Source: Chloroflexota bacterium (GTDB lineage: Bacteria > Chloroflexota > Dormibacteria > CF-121). Taken from it: a DNA stretch of 33,914 nt. Below, one piece after another: positions 14,969-22,577 of the stretch. The stretch lies in the NCBI GenBank assembly GCA_005881215.1, contig VBDZ01000007.1, positions 1 through 33,914 of the forward strand, read 5' to 3'. Each line of letters begins with the position of its first letter. Position 1 is the first letter of the stretch. Below the pieces are notes generated by a model that had not been told where the DNA came from, ran no database searches, and worked only from the letters and a program-made list of their open reading frames with translations. Position numbers and translations under genes: made by a program.

Positions 14969-15670
14969 ATGCCGTTCCCGAAGACGATTCTCATGATCGA
15001 GGACGACGCCCCGACCCGGGAGGTCGTCCGGATGGCATGTGTGGGTCAAAACCTGAACCTGATCGAGGCCGAGACGGGAGAGAAAGGCATGGAGATGATC
15101 GAGAAGTCCGAGCCCGACCTCGTGATCCTCGACCTGAACCTGCCGGGCGTCTCCGGCATGGATGTCTGCCGCCAGCTGCGGGCCGACGGCACCCAGGTAC
15201 CGGTCATCATGCTGACCGCGAAGAACGACACCATCGATGTCGTCGTCGGGCTCGAGGTGGGGGCCGACGACTATCTGACCAAGCCGTTTGAGGTACGGGA
15301 ACTCCTAGCCCGGGTGGGCGCGCACCTGCGCCGCAGCGAGCAGGCGGTCGCGCAGGCGCAGCCCAAGACGCGCTTCGAGTTCCCAGGCCTCATCATTGAC
15401 ATGAACAGCCGCCAGGTCTGGCGCGAGGGCAAGGAAGTTGCCCTGACGCTGACCGAGTTCAACCTCCTGTCGCTGCTGGCCTCACAGGCCGGCCAGGTAG
15501 TGAGCCGCGGCGAGCTGCTGCGGAAAGTCTGGGGCTATGAGGTGGAGATCGAGACCCGCACCGTGGATGCCCACGTCTACCGGCTGCGCAAGAAGATCGA
15601 GCGCGACTCGGAGAAGCCCCACTACATCCACTCCGTCCCGGGGATCGGCTACCGCTTCGTCGCTGAATAG
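14969..15670 (+). CDS. OmpR/PhoB-family response regulator
   Basis: 233 aa from ATG 14969, 11 nt after the kinase stop; GGAG sequences at the kinase end can serve as Shine-Dalgarno. The longer ORF-track start at 14879 lies inside the kinase receiver. The receiver is complete: acidic pair in MIEDDAP, phospho-acceptor in LVILDLNLPG, Thr in MLTAKND and Lys in YLTKPF. The C-terminal winged helix (about 135-233) shows LTLTEFNLLSLLASQAGQVV, VDAHVYRLRKKIE and the ending SVPGIGYRFV. It is a DNA-binding transcription factor operating with the upstream kinase. Target genes are unknown. The dyads in front of the kinase are candidate autoregulatory sites. Confidence 0.95.
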   Translation: MPFPKTILMIEDDAPTREVVRMACVGQNLNLIEAETGEKGMEMIEKSEPDLVILDLNLPGVSGMDVCRQLRADGTQVPVIMLTAKNDTIDVVVGLEVGADDYLTKPFEVRELLARVGAHLRRSEQAVAQAQPKTRFEFPGLIIDMNSRQVWREGKEVALTLTEFNLLSLLASQAGQVVSRGELLRKVWGYEVEIETRTVDAHVYRLRKKIERDSEKPHYIHSVPGIGYRFVAE

Positions 15671-15731
15671 CGGCAAGGCGCGCGGTCGGCGGTCGGCATC
15701 AGGTTGACGCCTACCGCTCGAGGCACCGATG

Positions 15732-16373
15732 CTACCGGGCGACCGGGGCGGCCACCACGCGCCGCTGGGGAGCGTGATCGGCCACCAACACGAGCGCTCC
15801 CGGCAGGCTGTAGAGGCCGCCGGCGATGGCGCCGGCCGCAGTGGTGCTCAGCAACGACAGCGACCATGGAAATCCCGGATACCAGATGAGCGCGGCCGCG
15901 ACCGCGCCGATGGCAGACGCGGCGACCCAGCGATTCGCCGAGACGTCGGGCTCCTCCATCAACATCCACTGGAGGGCGCCGATGATCCAGCCGGATGCCA
16001 CTGCGGCCACCAATGCGGCGGCCACCGAGCCCAGCAGCCACCCGGTGGTCAGGCTGATCAGGAACTGGGCCGCCATGTAGCCGAGGCCGGCAAAGGGCCC
16101 GATCAGCAGCCAGTCCGGCGGCAGCCGGTACCGCTGGCCGAGAACCAACCAATGGGCGGCCCAGCACACCAGCCCCGTGGCAGCCCACGGCCCGAAGAGA
16201 GCAAACGCCAGGCGCAGTCCAGCCGTAACCGCGCTACCATCGGCGGGTGCCGTGATCGGTGCAGAGTAGTTGGCGAAAAAGAGCCCGCTCACGGCCCCGG
16301 CCGTCACGTTGCCGGCTATCCACAAAACGGGAATGGCGGATCTCGCCCGGCTGGTCGCCGACCTTGCGGTCAT
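15732..16373 (-). CDS. Multi-pass membrane protein of unknown function
   Basis: 213 aa with about five to six hydrophobic segments: IPVLWIAGNVTAGAVSGLFF, LAFALFGPWAATGLVCWAAHW, LLIGPFAGLGYMAAQFLI, VAAALVAAVASGWIIGALQW and a C-terminal pair. The charged N-terminus (TARSATSRARS) should stay inside. I do not recognise a family. GWIIGALQWMLM followed by NRWVAASAIGAVAA resembles a repeated 'GxxxGxxQW...W' pattern seen in small hypothetical membrane proteins. It is convergent with the response regulator and divergent from the small ORF at 16511. No enzymatic motif is visible. Confidence 0.7.
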   Translation of the reverse strand: MTARSATSRARSAIPVLWIAGNVTAGAVSGLFFANYSAPITAPADGSAVTAGLRLAFALFGPWAATGLVCWAAHWLVLGQRYRLPPDWLLIGPFAGLGYMAAQFLISLTTGWLLGSVAAALVAAVASGWIIGALQWMLMEEPDVSANRWVAASAIGAVAAALIWYPGFPWSLSLLSTTAAGAIAGGLYSLPGALVLVADHAPQRRVVAAPVAR

Positions 16374-16472
16374 GCGCTTCTCCCAGGTCCATCATCTCGC
16401 CATTTCCTGCCGCTGGACATTGCGTTTTGACCTGATAGAGGCGGGCTCGGCACCCGATTCGCGGGCTGCGCG

Positions 16473-16492
16473 CGGTACTGTAAGCAGTACCG
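16473..16492. promoter_or_regulatory. Perfect inverted repeat upstream of the small ORF/aldo-keto reductase pair
   Basis: CGGTACTG-TAAG-CAGTACCG, 8-bp arms and a 4-nt centre, ending 18 nt before the TTG start at 16511 and next to GGGAGG. It is either an operator or a 5'-leader hairpin. Confidence 0.5.
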
Positions 16493-16510
16493 AACCGGGA
16501 GGGCGCAATT

Positions 16511-16807
16511 TTGGCGACTGAGGAAGAGCAGATCGCGGCGCTGCTCAAAGAAGCCAGCGAGACGCATCACACCGTCTATCGCATCGTGGACGGCGATGAT
16601 CCGGATTGGGCGTCCTGGTACGCGGACTGGCTGATCCGGCTGTCGGAGCTTCCCACGATCCTGCAGACGACGCCGGTTCGGAGCGAGCTCGTCTACGAGC
16701 TGGTCAGCCTCGACCGCGAATTCAATCGCTCCAAACCCACCGAGCCCTGGGAACGGTTTTACGCCCGCCAGCTCCTGCAGCGCTTTCAGCCCGCTCGCGC
16801 GAGCTAA
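16511..16807 (+). CDS. Small conserved hypothetical protein
   Basis: 98 aa, acidic and helical, with no TM or signal. TTG 16511 is preceded by GGGAGG at a suitable distance. The next in-frame alternatives would truncate the helical N-terminus. [19 protein letters not shown] and [16 protein letters not shown] are the most structured parts and look conserved. I recall similar small proteins in soil bacteria but no function. The stop is 2 nt before the aldo/keto reductase start, so the two are cotranscribed. No metal or catalytic motif is visible. Confidence 0.65.
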   Translation: MATEEEQIAALLKEASETHHTVYRIVDGDDPDWASWYADWLIRLSELPTILQTTPVRSELVYELVSLDREFNRSKPTEPWERFYARQLLQRFQPARAS

Positions 16808-16809
16808 CC

Positions 16810-17652
16810 GTGGCGCCCATCCCCACGACCCGGCTTCCCGCAGGTGAGGCCGTGCCGATCCTCGGACAGGGGACGTGGCACATGGCGGAACGGCCGCGCC
16901 GCCGGCAGCAGGAGATCGACGCCCTTCGCACCGGGCTCGACCTGGGTTTGACCCTGATCGATACCGCCGAGATGTACGCCGACGGCGGGGCAGAGGAGCT
17001 CGTCGCCGAGGCGATCGCCGGCCGGCGCGACGAGGTGTTTCTGGTGACGAAGGTGCTGCCGTCGCATGCGACGCGGCGTGGAACGGTCGCCGCCTGCGAG
17101 CGCAGCCTGCGTCGGCTGCGCACGGATCGAATCGATCTGTATCTCCTCCACTGGCGCGAGGACACGCCCCTCGCGCAAACGCTCGAAGGCTTCACAACCC
17201 TGTCCCGCGCCGGCAAGATCCGCTACTGGGGGGTCAGCAACTTCGACGTCGCCGACATGGAGGAGCTGGTCGGCCTGCCGGGCGGCGCCGGCGTCGCGAC
17301 CGACCAGGTGCTCTACAACCTGACCCGGCGCGGCATCGAGCACGATCTCCTGCCCTGGTGCCGCCAGCGGCAGATCCCGGTCATGGCCTATTCGCCGATC
17401 GAGGAGGGGCGCCTGGTCCGCCGACGCCCGCTCAAGCCGATCGCCAGTCGTCACGACGCCACGCCGGGGCAGGTCGCGCTGGCCTGGCTACTCCGGCAGG
17501 ATGGCGTGATCGCGGTTCCAAAGGCGGGCACGCCGGAACATGTCGGAGAGAACCGCGCCGCGGTCGACCTGCGTCTTACGAAGCAGGACCTGGCTGACCT
17601 CGACCGTGCCTTTCCGCGGCCAGCCGAGCCCGTTCCGCTCGAGGTGATCTAG
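16810..17652 (+). CDS. Aldo/keto reductase
   Basis: 280 aa from GTG 16810 ([23 protein letters not shown]); the ORF-track start at 16606 overlaps the upstream gene in another frame. It is an NADPH-dependent (beta/alpha)8 barrel of the AKR superfamily. The catalytic tetrad is visible: Asp and Tyr in [16 protein letters not shown], Lys in [11 protein letters not shown] and His in LYLLHWRED. The family signature [19 protein letters not shown] and the cofactor-site block [18 protein letters not shown] are present. It is close to the YeaE/DkgA-like branch by general look. Substrate is unknown. Its stop codon lies 1 nt from the convergent M20 peptidase stop. Confidence 0.93.
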   Translation: MAPIPTTRLPAGEAVPILGQGTWHMAERPRRRQQEIDALRTGLDLGLTLIDTAEMYADGGAEELVAEAIAGRRDEVFLVTKVLPSHATRRGTVAACERSLRRLRTDRIDLYLLHWREDTPLAQTLEGFTTLSRAGKIRYWGVSNFDVADMEELVGLPGGAGVATDQVLYNLTRRGIEHDLLPWCRQRQIPVMAYSPIEEGRLVRRRPLKPIASRHDATPGQVALAWLLRQDGVIAVPKAGTPEHVGENRAAVDLRLTKQDLADLDRAFPRPAEPVPLEVI

Positions 17653-17653
17653 G

Positions 17654-19072
17654 CTAGGCGCGGGTTTCGGCTGGAAGACTCGTCGGGGTTCGGTCGGGAA
17701 TTCCGATCGTGGCGATCTCCGACCAGAGCTGGGCGGCGGCCCGCCGACCGAGATAGAAACTATCCAGGTCGAGCCGTTCGTTCGGTGCGTGCGCGAAGCA
17801 ATCCGGCAGGACGAATCCGACCAGCAGGCAATCGGGGGTGAGCCGGCGCGTCATCACGTCGACGGCGCCGATCGACCCGCCAGTTCGAATCAAGGCTGGG
17901 TCTTTGCCGTAGACGCGCTTCAACGCCCGCTGTCCGGCCTGGATGAGCGGGTGGTCAACCGGTGTTACCCACGGCTCGGCTTGACCGCTCAGCTGGGTGA
18001 GGCTGATCCGCACCGTCTTCGGGCTGACCGCCTCGATGTACTCACGAAGGCCCCGGGTGACGGCGCTGGGATCCTGGTCGGGGACGAGGCGGCAACTGAT
18101 TTTCGCCGCGGCCCAGGCCGGGATGATCGTCTTCGCGCCCGGGCCCTGATAGCCGCCCCAGATGCCGTTTACGTCCAGCGTCGGCCGGGCCCAATTTCGC
18201 TCGGTCGGCGTGAAGCCGGCTTCACCGTGCAGCGATTGAAGGCCGTAGGTCTTCTTCACGTCGGCTTCATCGAATGGCACCTGAGCGAACAGTCGCCGCT
18301 CGTCGTCGGTCAATGGCCGCACGCCGTCGTAGAACCCCGGGATCAGGATGTGGCCGGCCGAATCCTTGAGTCGTACCAGGATCTCGGCCAGCGCGTTTGC
18401 TGGATTGGGCGCGATTCCACCCAGCTGGCCAGAGTGCATGTCCATTGTGGCGGCTTCGACCCGGAGCTCGAAATACACCAGCCCGCGCAACGCGTAGGTG
18501 ATTGCTGGAAAGCCTTTGGCGACCATCTGGGTATCGCTGACGACGCCATAGTCGCTGCGAAGCCGGTCGGTGTTGGCCGTCACGAACTCCTCGAAGTGCG
18601 TACTGCCAATCTCTTCCTCGCCTTCCGCGATCACCTTGAGGTTGAGGGGGAGCTCACCGGTTGTCTTCAGCCAGGCGTCGATGGCTTGCCAGTGCAGCGC
18701 GATCTGCCCCTTGTCATCGGATGAGCCACGCCCGAGCAGCAGGCCGTCCTGACGGATGGGCTCGAACGGTGGCGACGTCCACAGATCGATCGGATCAACC
18801 GGCTGCACATCGTAGTGGCCGTAGAGCAGCACCGTGGGTTTGCCGGGGGCCCTCAGCCAATCGGCATAGACGGCCGGATGCCCGCCCGTCTCGATCACTT
18901 CGGCGTTCTCCAAGCCAACCCGCTCGTACTGCTCGGCGAGGTGACCAGCCGCCCGCCGCACGTCATCGGCGCGCTCGGGTTGACTCGAGATGCTGGGAAT
19001 CCGCAGAAAATCCTCGAGTTCCTTGAGTCCCTGCTCGCGGGTTTGCTCGAGGAATTCCTCAGGCGTGGCCAT
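17654..19072 (-). CDS. M20-family metallopeptidase (dipeptidase-like)
   Basis: 472 aa from ATG 19072; a GTG one codon upstream is the ORF-track start. A -10-like TAAGAT (19081-19086, minus strand) is 8 nt upstream, suggesting leaderless translation. Metal-site motifs of the M20 dizinc peptidases are intact: LLYGHYDVQPVDP, GRGSSDDKGQ, the catalytic glutamates in VIAEGEEEIGS, and a dimerisation (lid) domain with MDMHSGQLGG. The end contains GGSIGAVDVM and the metal ligand His in CFAHAPNERL. It is cytoplasmic, without a signal peptide. Family members are dipeptidases of the CNDP type or acyl-amino-acid hydrolases; the precise substrate is not determined. Confidence 0.94.
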   Translation of the reverse strand: MATPEEFLEQTREQGLKELEDFLRIPSISSQPERADDVRRAAGHLAEQYERVGLENAEVIETGGHPAVYADWLRAPGKPTVLLYGHYDVQPVDPIDLWTSPPFEPIRQDGLLLGRGSSDDKGQIALHWQAIDAWLKTTGELPLNLKVIAEGEEEIGSTHFEEFVTANTDRLRSDYGVVSDTQMVAKGFPAITYALRGLVYFELRVEAATMDMHSGQLGGIAPNPANALAEILVRLKDSAGHILIPGFYDGVRPLTDDERRLFAQVPFDEADVKKTYGLQSLHGEAGFTPTERNWARPTLDVNGIWGGYQGPGAKTIIPAWAAAKISCRLVPDQDPSAVTRGLREYIEAVSPKTVRISLTQLSGQAEPWVTPVDHPLIQAGQRALKRVYGKDPALIRTGGSIGAVDVMTRRLTPDCLLVGFVLPDCFAHAPNERLDLDSFYLGRRAAAQLWSEIATIGIPDRTPTSLPAETRA

Positions 19073-19080
19073 CACAACCT

Positions 19081-19086
19081 ATCTTA
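19081..19086 (-). promoter_or_regulatory. -10-like element of the M20 peptidase gene
   Basis: TAAGAT on the minus strand, 8 nt from ATG 19072, the same spacing as for radC, the MDR gene and the yitJ-like gene. No clear -35 is seen. Confidence 0.4.
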
Positions 19087-19124
19087 AGCAGCGCGCGTCG
19101 CCGGCCTGGCCTGGCGGTAGGCGC

Positions 19125-20090
19125 CTAGTAGATGAACCCCAGCAAATCGAGGCCCGCCGTCGACTTGATCGTCCGGTAGTCGACCCGGCCCCAGCCGGCG
19201 TAATTCATCTCCGATACGGTGAAGGACCCGTCGGCGTTCACCGACTCGACGTAGGAAACGTGCCCCACCGGTGATGTCCAGCTGATCCCCTGTACCATGA
19301 TGGCCCCCACCATCGGCACCTGACCCTCGGCATAGCCGAATTGTTGCGCGTTGTACCACCACTGCCAGGCATTGCCGGACCACGGGATGTAGCGTTTGTG
19401 GGCCACCCACCAGGTGCAATACCCGTAGGGGAATTTGCCACCGCTGCCGTATACCGGTGAGGTGCTGTAGGTGATGGTGTAGTTCGTCACCTGGCGGCCG
19501 AAACGATTCCAGGTGACCGTCTTGATGGTCTTTTTGCCGACCCCGCCCGAATCCAGGGCCGGACCGACGCCGTCCGGCAACATCACCATGACGCCGGCCT
19601 TCAGATGATCCGGGTCGCGGATGAGGTTGAAGTCGATGATGTCCTGCAGGTTGACGTGGTATTGCACTGCCAGGCCGCTCAGCTGGGTATTGGGCTGCAC
19701 CTTGACCAGGATGCCGTTCACCGGGGGAATGACCAGTCGCTGGCCTTGCACGACGCTGGTGACGTCGGCGATGTTGTTGGCCCAGCGGAGGGTGTCAACC
19801 GTCAGCCCGAACCGGCCGGCAACGTTCTCCACGGTATCGCCCGGCTTGATCGTGTAGTAGCTCACGTCGCGGCGGACCGGGGTGTCGACGCTGGAGGTGC
19901 TCATCTTCATGATGAAGCCGCCCTGGGCCAGAACCACGTCGTCGACATGCGTGGTCCGCACGGACGTTAGTGGAGTGGAATTTGCGCCGTAGGCTGTATC
20001 GGTGTGGAGTCGGTCGAAGGCTGTCAGTACCGGGATCACGGCCGCCGCTAACAGAACAAGCGTGTGCGTTAAAAACCGGCTCTGTGCCAG
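19125..20090 (-). CDS. Secreted LysM-CHAP cell-wall hydrolase
   Basis: The ORF track starts at GTG 20039, but that cuts a hydrophobic segment in half. The frame is open upstream, and CTG at 20088-20090, preceded by GGGGGAAG, would give (M)AQSRFLTHTLVLLAAAVIPVLTA, a good signal peptide or anchor. No ATG/GTG/TTG exists in that stretch, so a CTG start is inferred (321 aa). Two LysM repeats follow (YTIKPGDTVENVAGRFGLTVDTLRWAN...; VQPNTQLSGLAVQYHVNLQDIIDFN...). The C-terminal CHAP amidase/endopeptidase domain has catalytic Cys in FPYGYCTWWVAHK and His in SPVGHVSYVESV. It likely remodels peptidoglycan outside the membrane. The M23 peptidase gene is divergent across 282 bp. Confidence 0.85.
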   Translation of the reverse strand: MAQSRFLTHTLVLLAAAVIPVLTAFDRLHTDTAYGANSTPLTSVRTTHVDDVVLAQGGFIMKMSTSSVDTPVRRDVSYYTIKPGDTVENVAGRFGLTVDTLRWANNIADVTSVVQGQRLVIPPVNGILVKVQPNTQLSGLAVQYHVNLQDIIDFNLIRDPDHLKAGVMVMLPDGVGPALDSGGVGKKTIKTVTWNRFGRQVTNYTITYSTSPVYGSGGKFPYGYCTWWVAHKRYIPWSGNAWQWWYNAQQFGYAEGQVPMVGAIMVQGISWTSPVGHVSYVESVNADGSFTVSEMNYAGWGRVDYRTIKSTAGLDLLGFIY

Positions 20091-20153
20091 ATCACTTCCC
20101 CCGTGATAGCTCGAGTTGGTTTTTCAGGATGGTAGCACAGGTTAGGCCCCGGC

Positions 20154-20171
20154 AAGTGCCCCCGGGCACTT
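20154..20171. promoter_or_regulatory. Inverted repeat in the divergent region between two cell-wall hydrolase genes
   Basis: AAGTGCCC-CC-GGGCACTT, perfect 8-bp arms, in the intergenic region of the LysM-CHAP and M23 genes. A shared operator or a leader hairpin of the minus-strand transcript are both possible. Confidence 0.5.
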
Positions 20172-20220
20172 CCCTAAAAGGTGAAAGCGGGCAAGGAGTG
20201 ACAAAAATGTGAAAATAGGA

Positions 20221-20372
20221 CACAGTTGAGGCTCCCGCTCCGGGAAGCGGGCCGGGCGGTCGTCGAATACGAAACGGGCAAGAAGGGGCCCGCGGAGGCA
20301 GGGTTATTGGGGTCCGACTCGACAGGTGAAAGACGCCTCAGCCTTAACAGCTGTAAAGACTTTTGTAGAGCC
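20221..20372 (+). other. Likely 5' leader of the M23 peptidase gene, hairpin-rich, no known riboswitch recognised
   Basis: About 150 nt without a convincing ORF of its own. It contains CCCGCT/AGCGGG (20234-20251) and CGGGC/GCCCG (20275-20292). Cell-wall hydrolases are often under c-di-AMP riboswitch control in Gram-positive-type bacteria, but I could not find the conserved ydaO elements (GGGGTGAA, CCGACAGCTAAC). The promoter is not clear. Confidence 0.3.
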
Positions 20373-21806
20373 ATGAATTCCCGACCCTACGTGGCGCGCC
20401 CGGGGCGCCGGCGGCGGGCGGTGGCAATCCTGGGCCTGACGCTCCTCGGGATCCTCGGCCTGATGCTCGCCCCAGCCGGCGCGTTCGCCGCCGTGCCGCC
20501 TCCCACGGTCGCCACCCCCTCTCCGTCCCCGACCCCGAGTCCGAGCCCCACCGGTGGAGTCACATCGTCGCCCAGCGCCAGTCCCTCTCCAACCGTGGCC
20601 GCCTCGCCGAAAAGCCAGTCGCTGCAGAATCAGCAAGCGCAGGGCCAGCTGATCGGAGCGCTCACCGCTTCTGAGGCGCACGCCCTGATGCTCGACAAAT
20701 CGCTCAACCAGTCCGAGCTGGGCCTGATCGCGCTCGGCCAGCAGATCCTCGACGGCGAAAAGCAGGTCTCTGGGCTGGACAGCCGGATCAGCGCCGTCAG
20801 CGCGCTGCACGATCAGGTCAGTGCCCGGCTCCTCCAGGACCGGGCGCAGCTGGCCACCGTGGTGCGGCGGCTCTACAAGCACCAGGACAACTTCTTTGCC
20901 AGCCTGGTGCGGGCGGGCGGCTTCGGCGGATTGCTGGAGACGCTCGGCTACAGCGACGTCATCATCGATCGTGAGCGAAACCTGGTGCGGTCGGTGCAAG
21001 CGGACGATGTGGCCCTGACGCATGCCCAGACCACCCTCGAACGCAGCCGGGCCGCCAAGAAAGACGTGCTATCCCGCCTCGTCGTCGCTCGCACCGCCCT
21101 GGCCGGAGCGATCGCCAACGAGCAGTCGCTCCAGACCCAACTGCAGGGGGCGATCGACGATGCGCTGCAGGCACTGGACGCAATGCAAACCGATTCGCCG
21201 GAGATGGCGGCCAGGCGGGCCAAGCTGGTTCAGCTGAAGACGGACAGCGTCCTCAGCCAGATCGAGCAAGCGGTCTTTGCCCTGCAGAACTTCCCGGGCA
21301 CCGCGCAGTCGATCGCGGAAGACCCGGTGCTGAGCGCGACCGGCAAATTGCTCTGGCCGATCCCCCACGCCACCATCTCCCAGGGATTTGGCCCGACCGC
21401 CTACGTCTTCGAGGCGGCCTACGCCGGGTTCCCGCATTTCCATACCGGTCTCGATCTCGCCGTTCCGCTGGGAACACCGGTCTTCGCCGCGGCCGACGGC
21501 GCGGTGGTGCTCGCCCGCTCGATGACCGATTCCAGCGGTGCCCTGGTCGGGTACGGCAACTACGTCGTCATCCAGCACGACGCCGGGTTGAAGACGCTCT
21601 ACGGCCACCTGTTGATGATCGGGGTCAAGGAGGGCGACCTGGTCAAGCGCGGCCAGCTGATCGGGCTGGTCGGATCAACCGGAAACTCCACCGGGCCGCA
21701 CACGCATTTCGAGGTCCGGATCGAGAACAGCCCGGTTGACCCGTTGCAGATGCTCCCGGCGCTCGCGCCGCAGGCAGCGACGCCGATCCCGGGGATCGCG
21801 AACTAG
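20373..21806 (+). CDS. Secreted M23 (LytM) peptidase with N-terminal coiled coil
   Basis: 477 aa from ATG 20373; the track start at 20226 lies in the leader. A basic N-terminus and hydrophobic segment (AVAILGLTLLGILGLMLAPAGAFA) form a signal peptide. A Pro/Ser/Thr linker (TPSPSPTPSPSPT) leads to a long helical coiled-coil region (about 90-310), as in EnvC/NlpD-like or PcsB-like hydrolases. The C-terminal LytM domain has zinc ligands His and Asp in FHTGLDLAVPLGTPV (~357/361) and HxH in STGPHTHFEVRIEN (~443/445), with YGHL between. All catalytic residues are kept. It is probably a cell-separation or wall-remodelling endopeptidase outside the membrane, paired by location with the LysM-CHAP gene. 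Confidence 0.93.
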   Translation: MNSRPYVARPGRRRRAVAILGLTLLGILGLMLAPAGAFAAVPPPTVATPSPSPTPSPSPTGGVTSSPSASPSPTVAASPKSQSLQNQQAQGQLIGALTASEAHALMLDKSLNQSELGLIALGQQILDGEKQVSGLDSRISAVSALHDQVSARLLQDRAQLATVVRRLYKHQDNFFASLVRAGGFGGLLETLGYSDVIIDRERNLVRSVQADDVALTHAQTTLERSRAAKKDVLSRLVVARTALAGAIANEQSLQTQLQGAIDDALQALDAMQTDSPEMAARRAKLVQLKTDSVLSQIEQAVFALQNFPGTAQSIAEDPVLSATGKLLWPIPHATISQGFGPTAYVFEAAYAGFPHFHTGLDLAVPLGTPVFAAADGAVVLARSMTDSSGALVGYGNYVVIQHDAGLKTLYGHLLMIGVKEGDLVKRGQLIGLVGSTGNSTGPHTHFEVRIENSPVDPLQMLPALAPQAATPIPGIAN

Positions 21807-21822
21807 CGCGGCCGGATCAGGC

Positions 21823-22317
21823 TCAGTACCCGGGTTTCGCCGACGCCGCCGGCGCCGCCGCCAGGTCGGGGGTAGCGGCGAACCATTTGCCGAAGAGGCC
21901 CTGGCCATAGGCATCACCGGAATCCCCATCCTTTGAATAGGTGTAGAGCGGATGGCCGTTGTAGAGGACCTGGCTGCCGTTCGATCCATTGAGCAGGCTC
22001 AGCGTTCCCGGTAAGGCCGGAGTGCTGGTCGGGGCCCCCGATGGGGAGAGCAGGGGCGGCCAGGTGCTGGCGCATCCACCGGTGCAGGCGATCGAGGTCG
22101 CCGTGTCGGGTGTGAAGTAGTAGAGCGTGAGTCCCCTGGCATTCTTCAGCACGGTTTCAGTTTTTCCGGCGACCTTCATGGACGCGGTATGGATCAGCGC
22201 CGAGCTACTCGCCGACGTCGCCGCCCCGGTACCGGCCGAGGTCGTGCCGCCGCAGGCAGCCAGCGAAACGGCCGCTAACCCCAGGATGATGGTGCCCGGA
22301 ATTCGAAGTGTCAGCAT
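21823..22317 (-). CDS. COG4315-type secreted-repeat lipoprotein
   Basis: 164 aa. ATG 22317 is preceded by a strong Shine-Dalgarno (GAGGAGG). The signal peptide has a lipobox (LAAC), so the protein is a membrane-anchored lipoprotein. Two copies of the short 'secreted repeat of unknown function' (Lipoprotein_15) are seen: VLKNARGLTLYYFTPDTATSIACTGGCASTWPPLL and VLYNGHPLYTYSKDGDSGDAYGQGLFGKWFAATPDL. The first keeps the CxxxCxxxWPP pattern. Function is not known for the family. It is convergent with the M23 gene and divergent from the aromatic operon. Confidence 0.88.
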   Translation of the reverse strand: MLTLRIPGTIILGLAAVSLAACGGTTSAGTGAATSASSSALIHTASMKVAGKTETVLKNARGLTLYYFTPDTATSIACTGGCASTWPPLLSPSGAPTSTPALPGTLSLLNGSNGSQVLYNGHPLYTYSKDGDSGDAYGQGLFGKWFAATPDLAAAPAASAKPGY

Positions 22318-22381
22318 GAAGGCCTCCTCGGCGCCAAGCCGGACGCCACAGGTGAATACCCGGGCTGGTTACGTTCGGCTC

Positions 22382-22410
22382 TTGCCAAGCGGACGGGCGC
22401 GTTGTACGAT
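22382..22410 (+). promoter_or_regulatory. Promoter of the aromatic amino-acid operon
   Basis: TTGCCA (22382-22387), 17-nt spacer, TACGAT (22405-22410). Transcription would begin near 22417-22421, at or next to the ATG of the leader peptide. It is the best promoter-like sequence in the 260-bp gap before aroH. Confidence 0.6.
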
Positions 22411-22420
22411 GCCGAGCACG

Positions 22421-22495
22421 ATGATGCGGCGCATTCGATTTGGGTACTTTTACGCCTATCTCGGGCCGGCTCGGGTCCGGCTCGGGATGAGCTAG
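22421..22495 (+). CDS. Putative Phe/Tyr-rich attenuation leader peptide of the aro operon
   Basis: A 24-codon ORF, MMRRIRFGYFYAYLGPARVRLGMS, starting about 10 nt after the -10, so probably leaderless. Residues 7-13 (FGYFYAY) hold two Phe and three Tyr, and both Phe codons are TTT, unlike the TTC bias of neighbouring genes. An upstream in-frame ATG (22409) would add four residues but overlaps the -10. Aromatic-rich leader peptides control pheA- and aroF-type operons by ribosome stalling in other bacteria. Its position 83 nt before a chorismate mutase-DAHP synthase-prephenate dehydrogenase operon fits that role. It has not been demonstrated here. Confidence 0.6.
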   Translation: MMRRIRFGYFYAYLGPARVRLGMS

Positions 22496-22568
22496 CGCCG
22501 CTCCTTCCCAGCATCACCCGACGACCGGCCCTCCTCCAGCAGAGCGATAACGTGGCGCACCCAGGAGG
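22463..22568 (+). promoter_or_regulatory. Possible attenuator with competing RNA pairings and SD sequestration
   Basis: CCTCCT (22530-22535) can pair with AGGAGG (22563-22568), the Shine-Dalgarno of aroH. CCGGCCC (22525-22531) overlaps it and can instead pair with GGGCCGG (22463-22469), just after the leader Tyr codons. CGGGATG (22483-22489) can pair with CAT-CA-CCCG (22512-22520). A 10-nt direct repeat, CCGGCTCGGG, is at 22466-22475 and 22477-22486. No U-tract is seen, so translational control is more likely than termination. Which structure is ON is unresolved. Confidence 0.4.
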
Positions 22569-22577
22569 TAGAGAGGA

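Noticed and set aside
20221-20372. c-di-AMP (ydaO) riboswitch before the M23 gene
   Set aside because: Gene context fits, but the conserved GGGGTGAA and CCGACAGCTAAC elements are not present on either strand.
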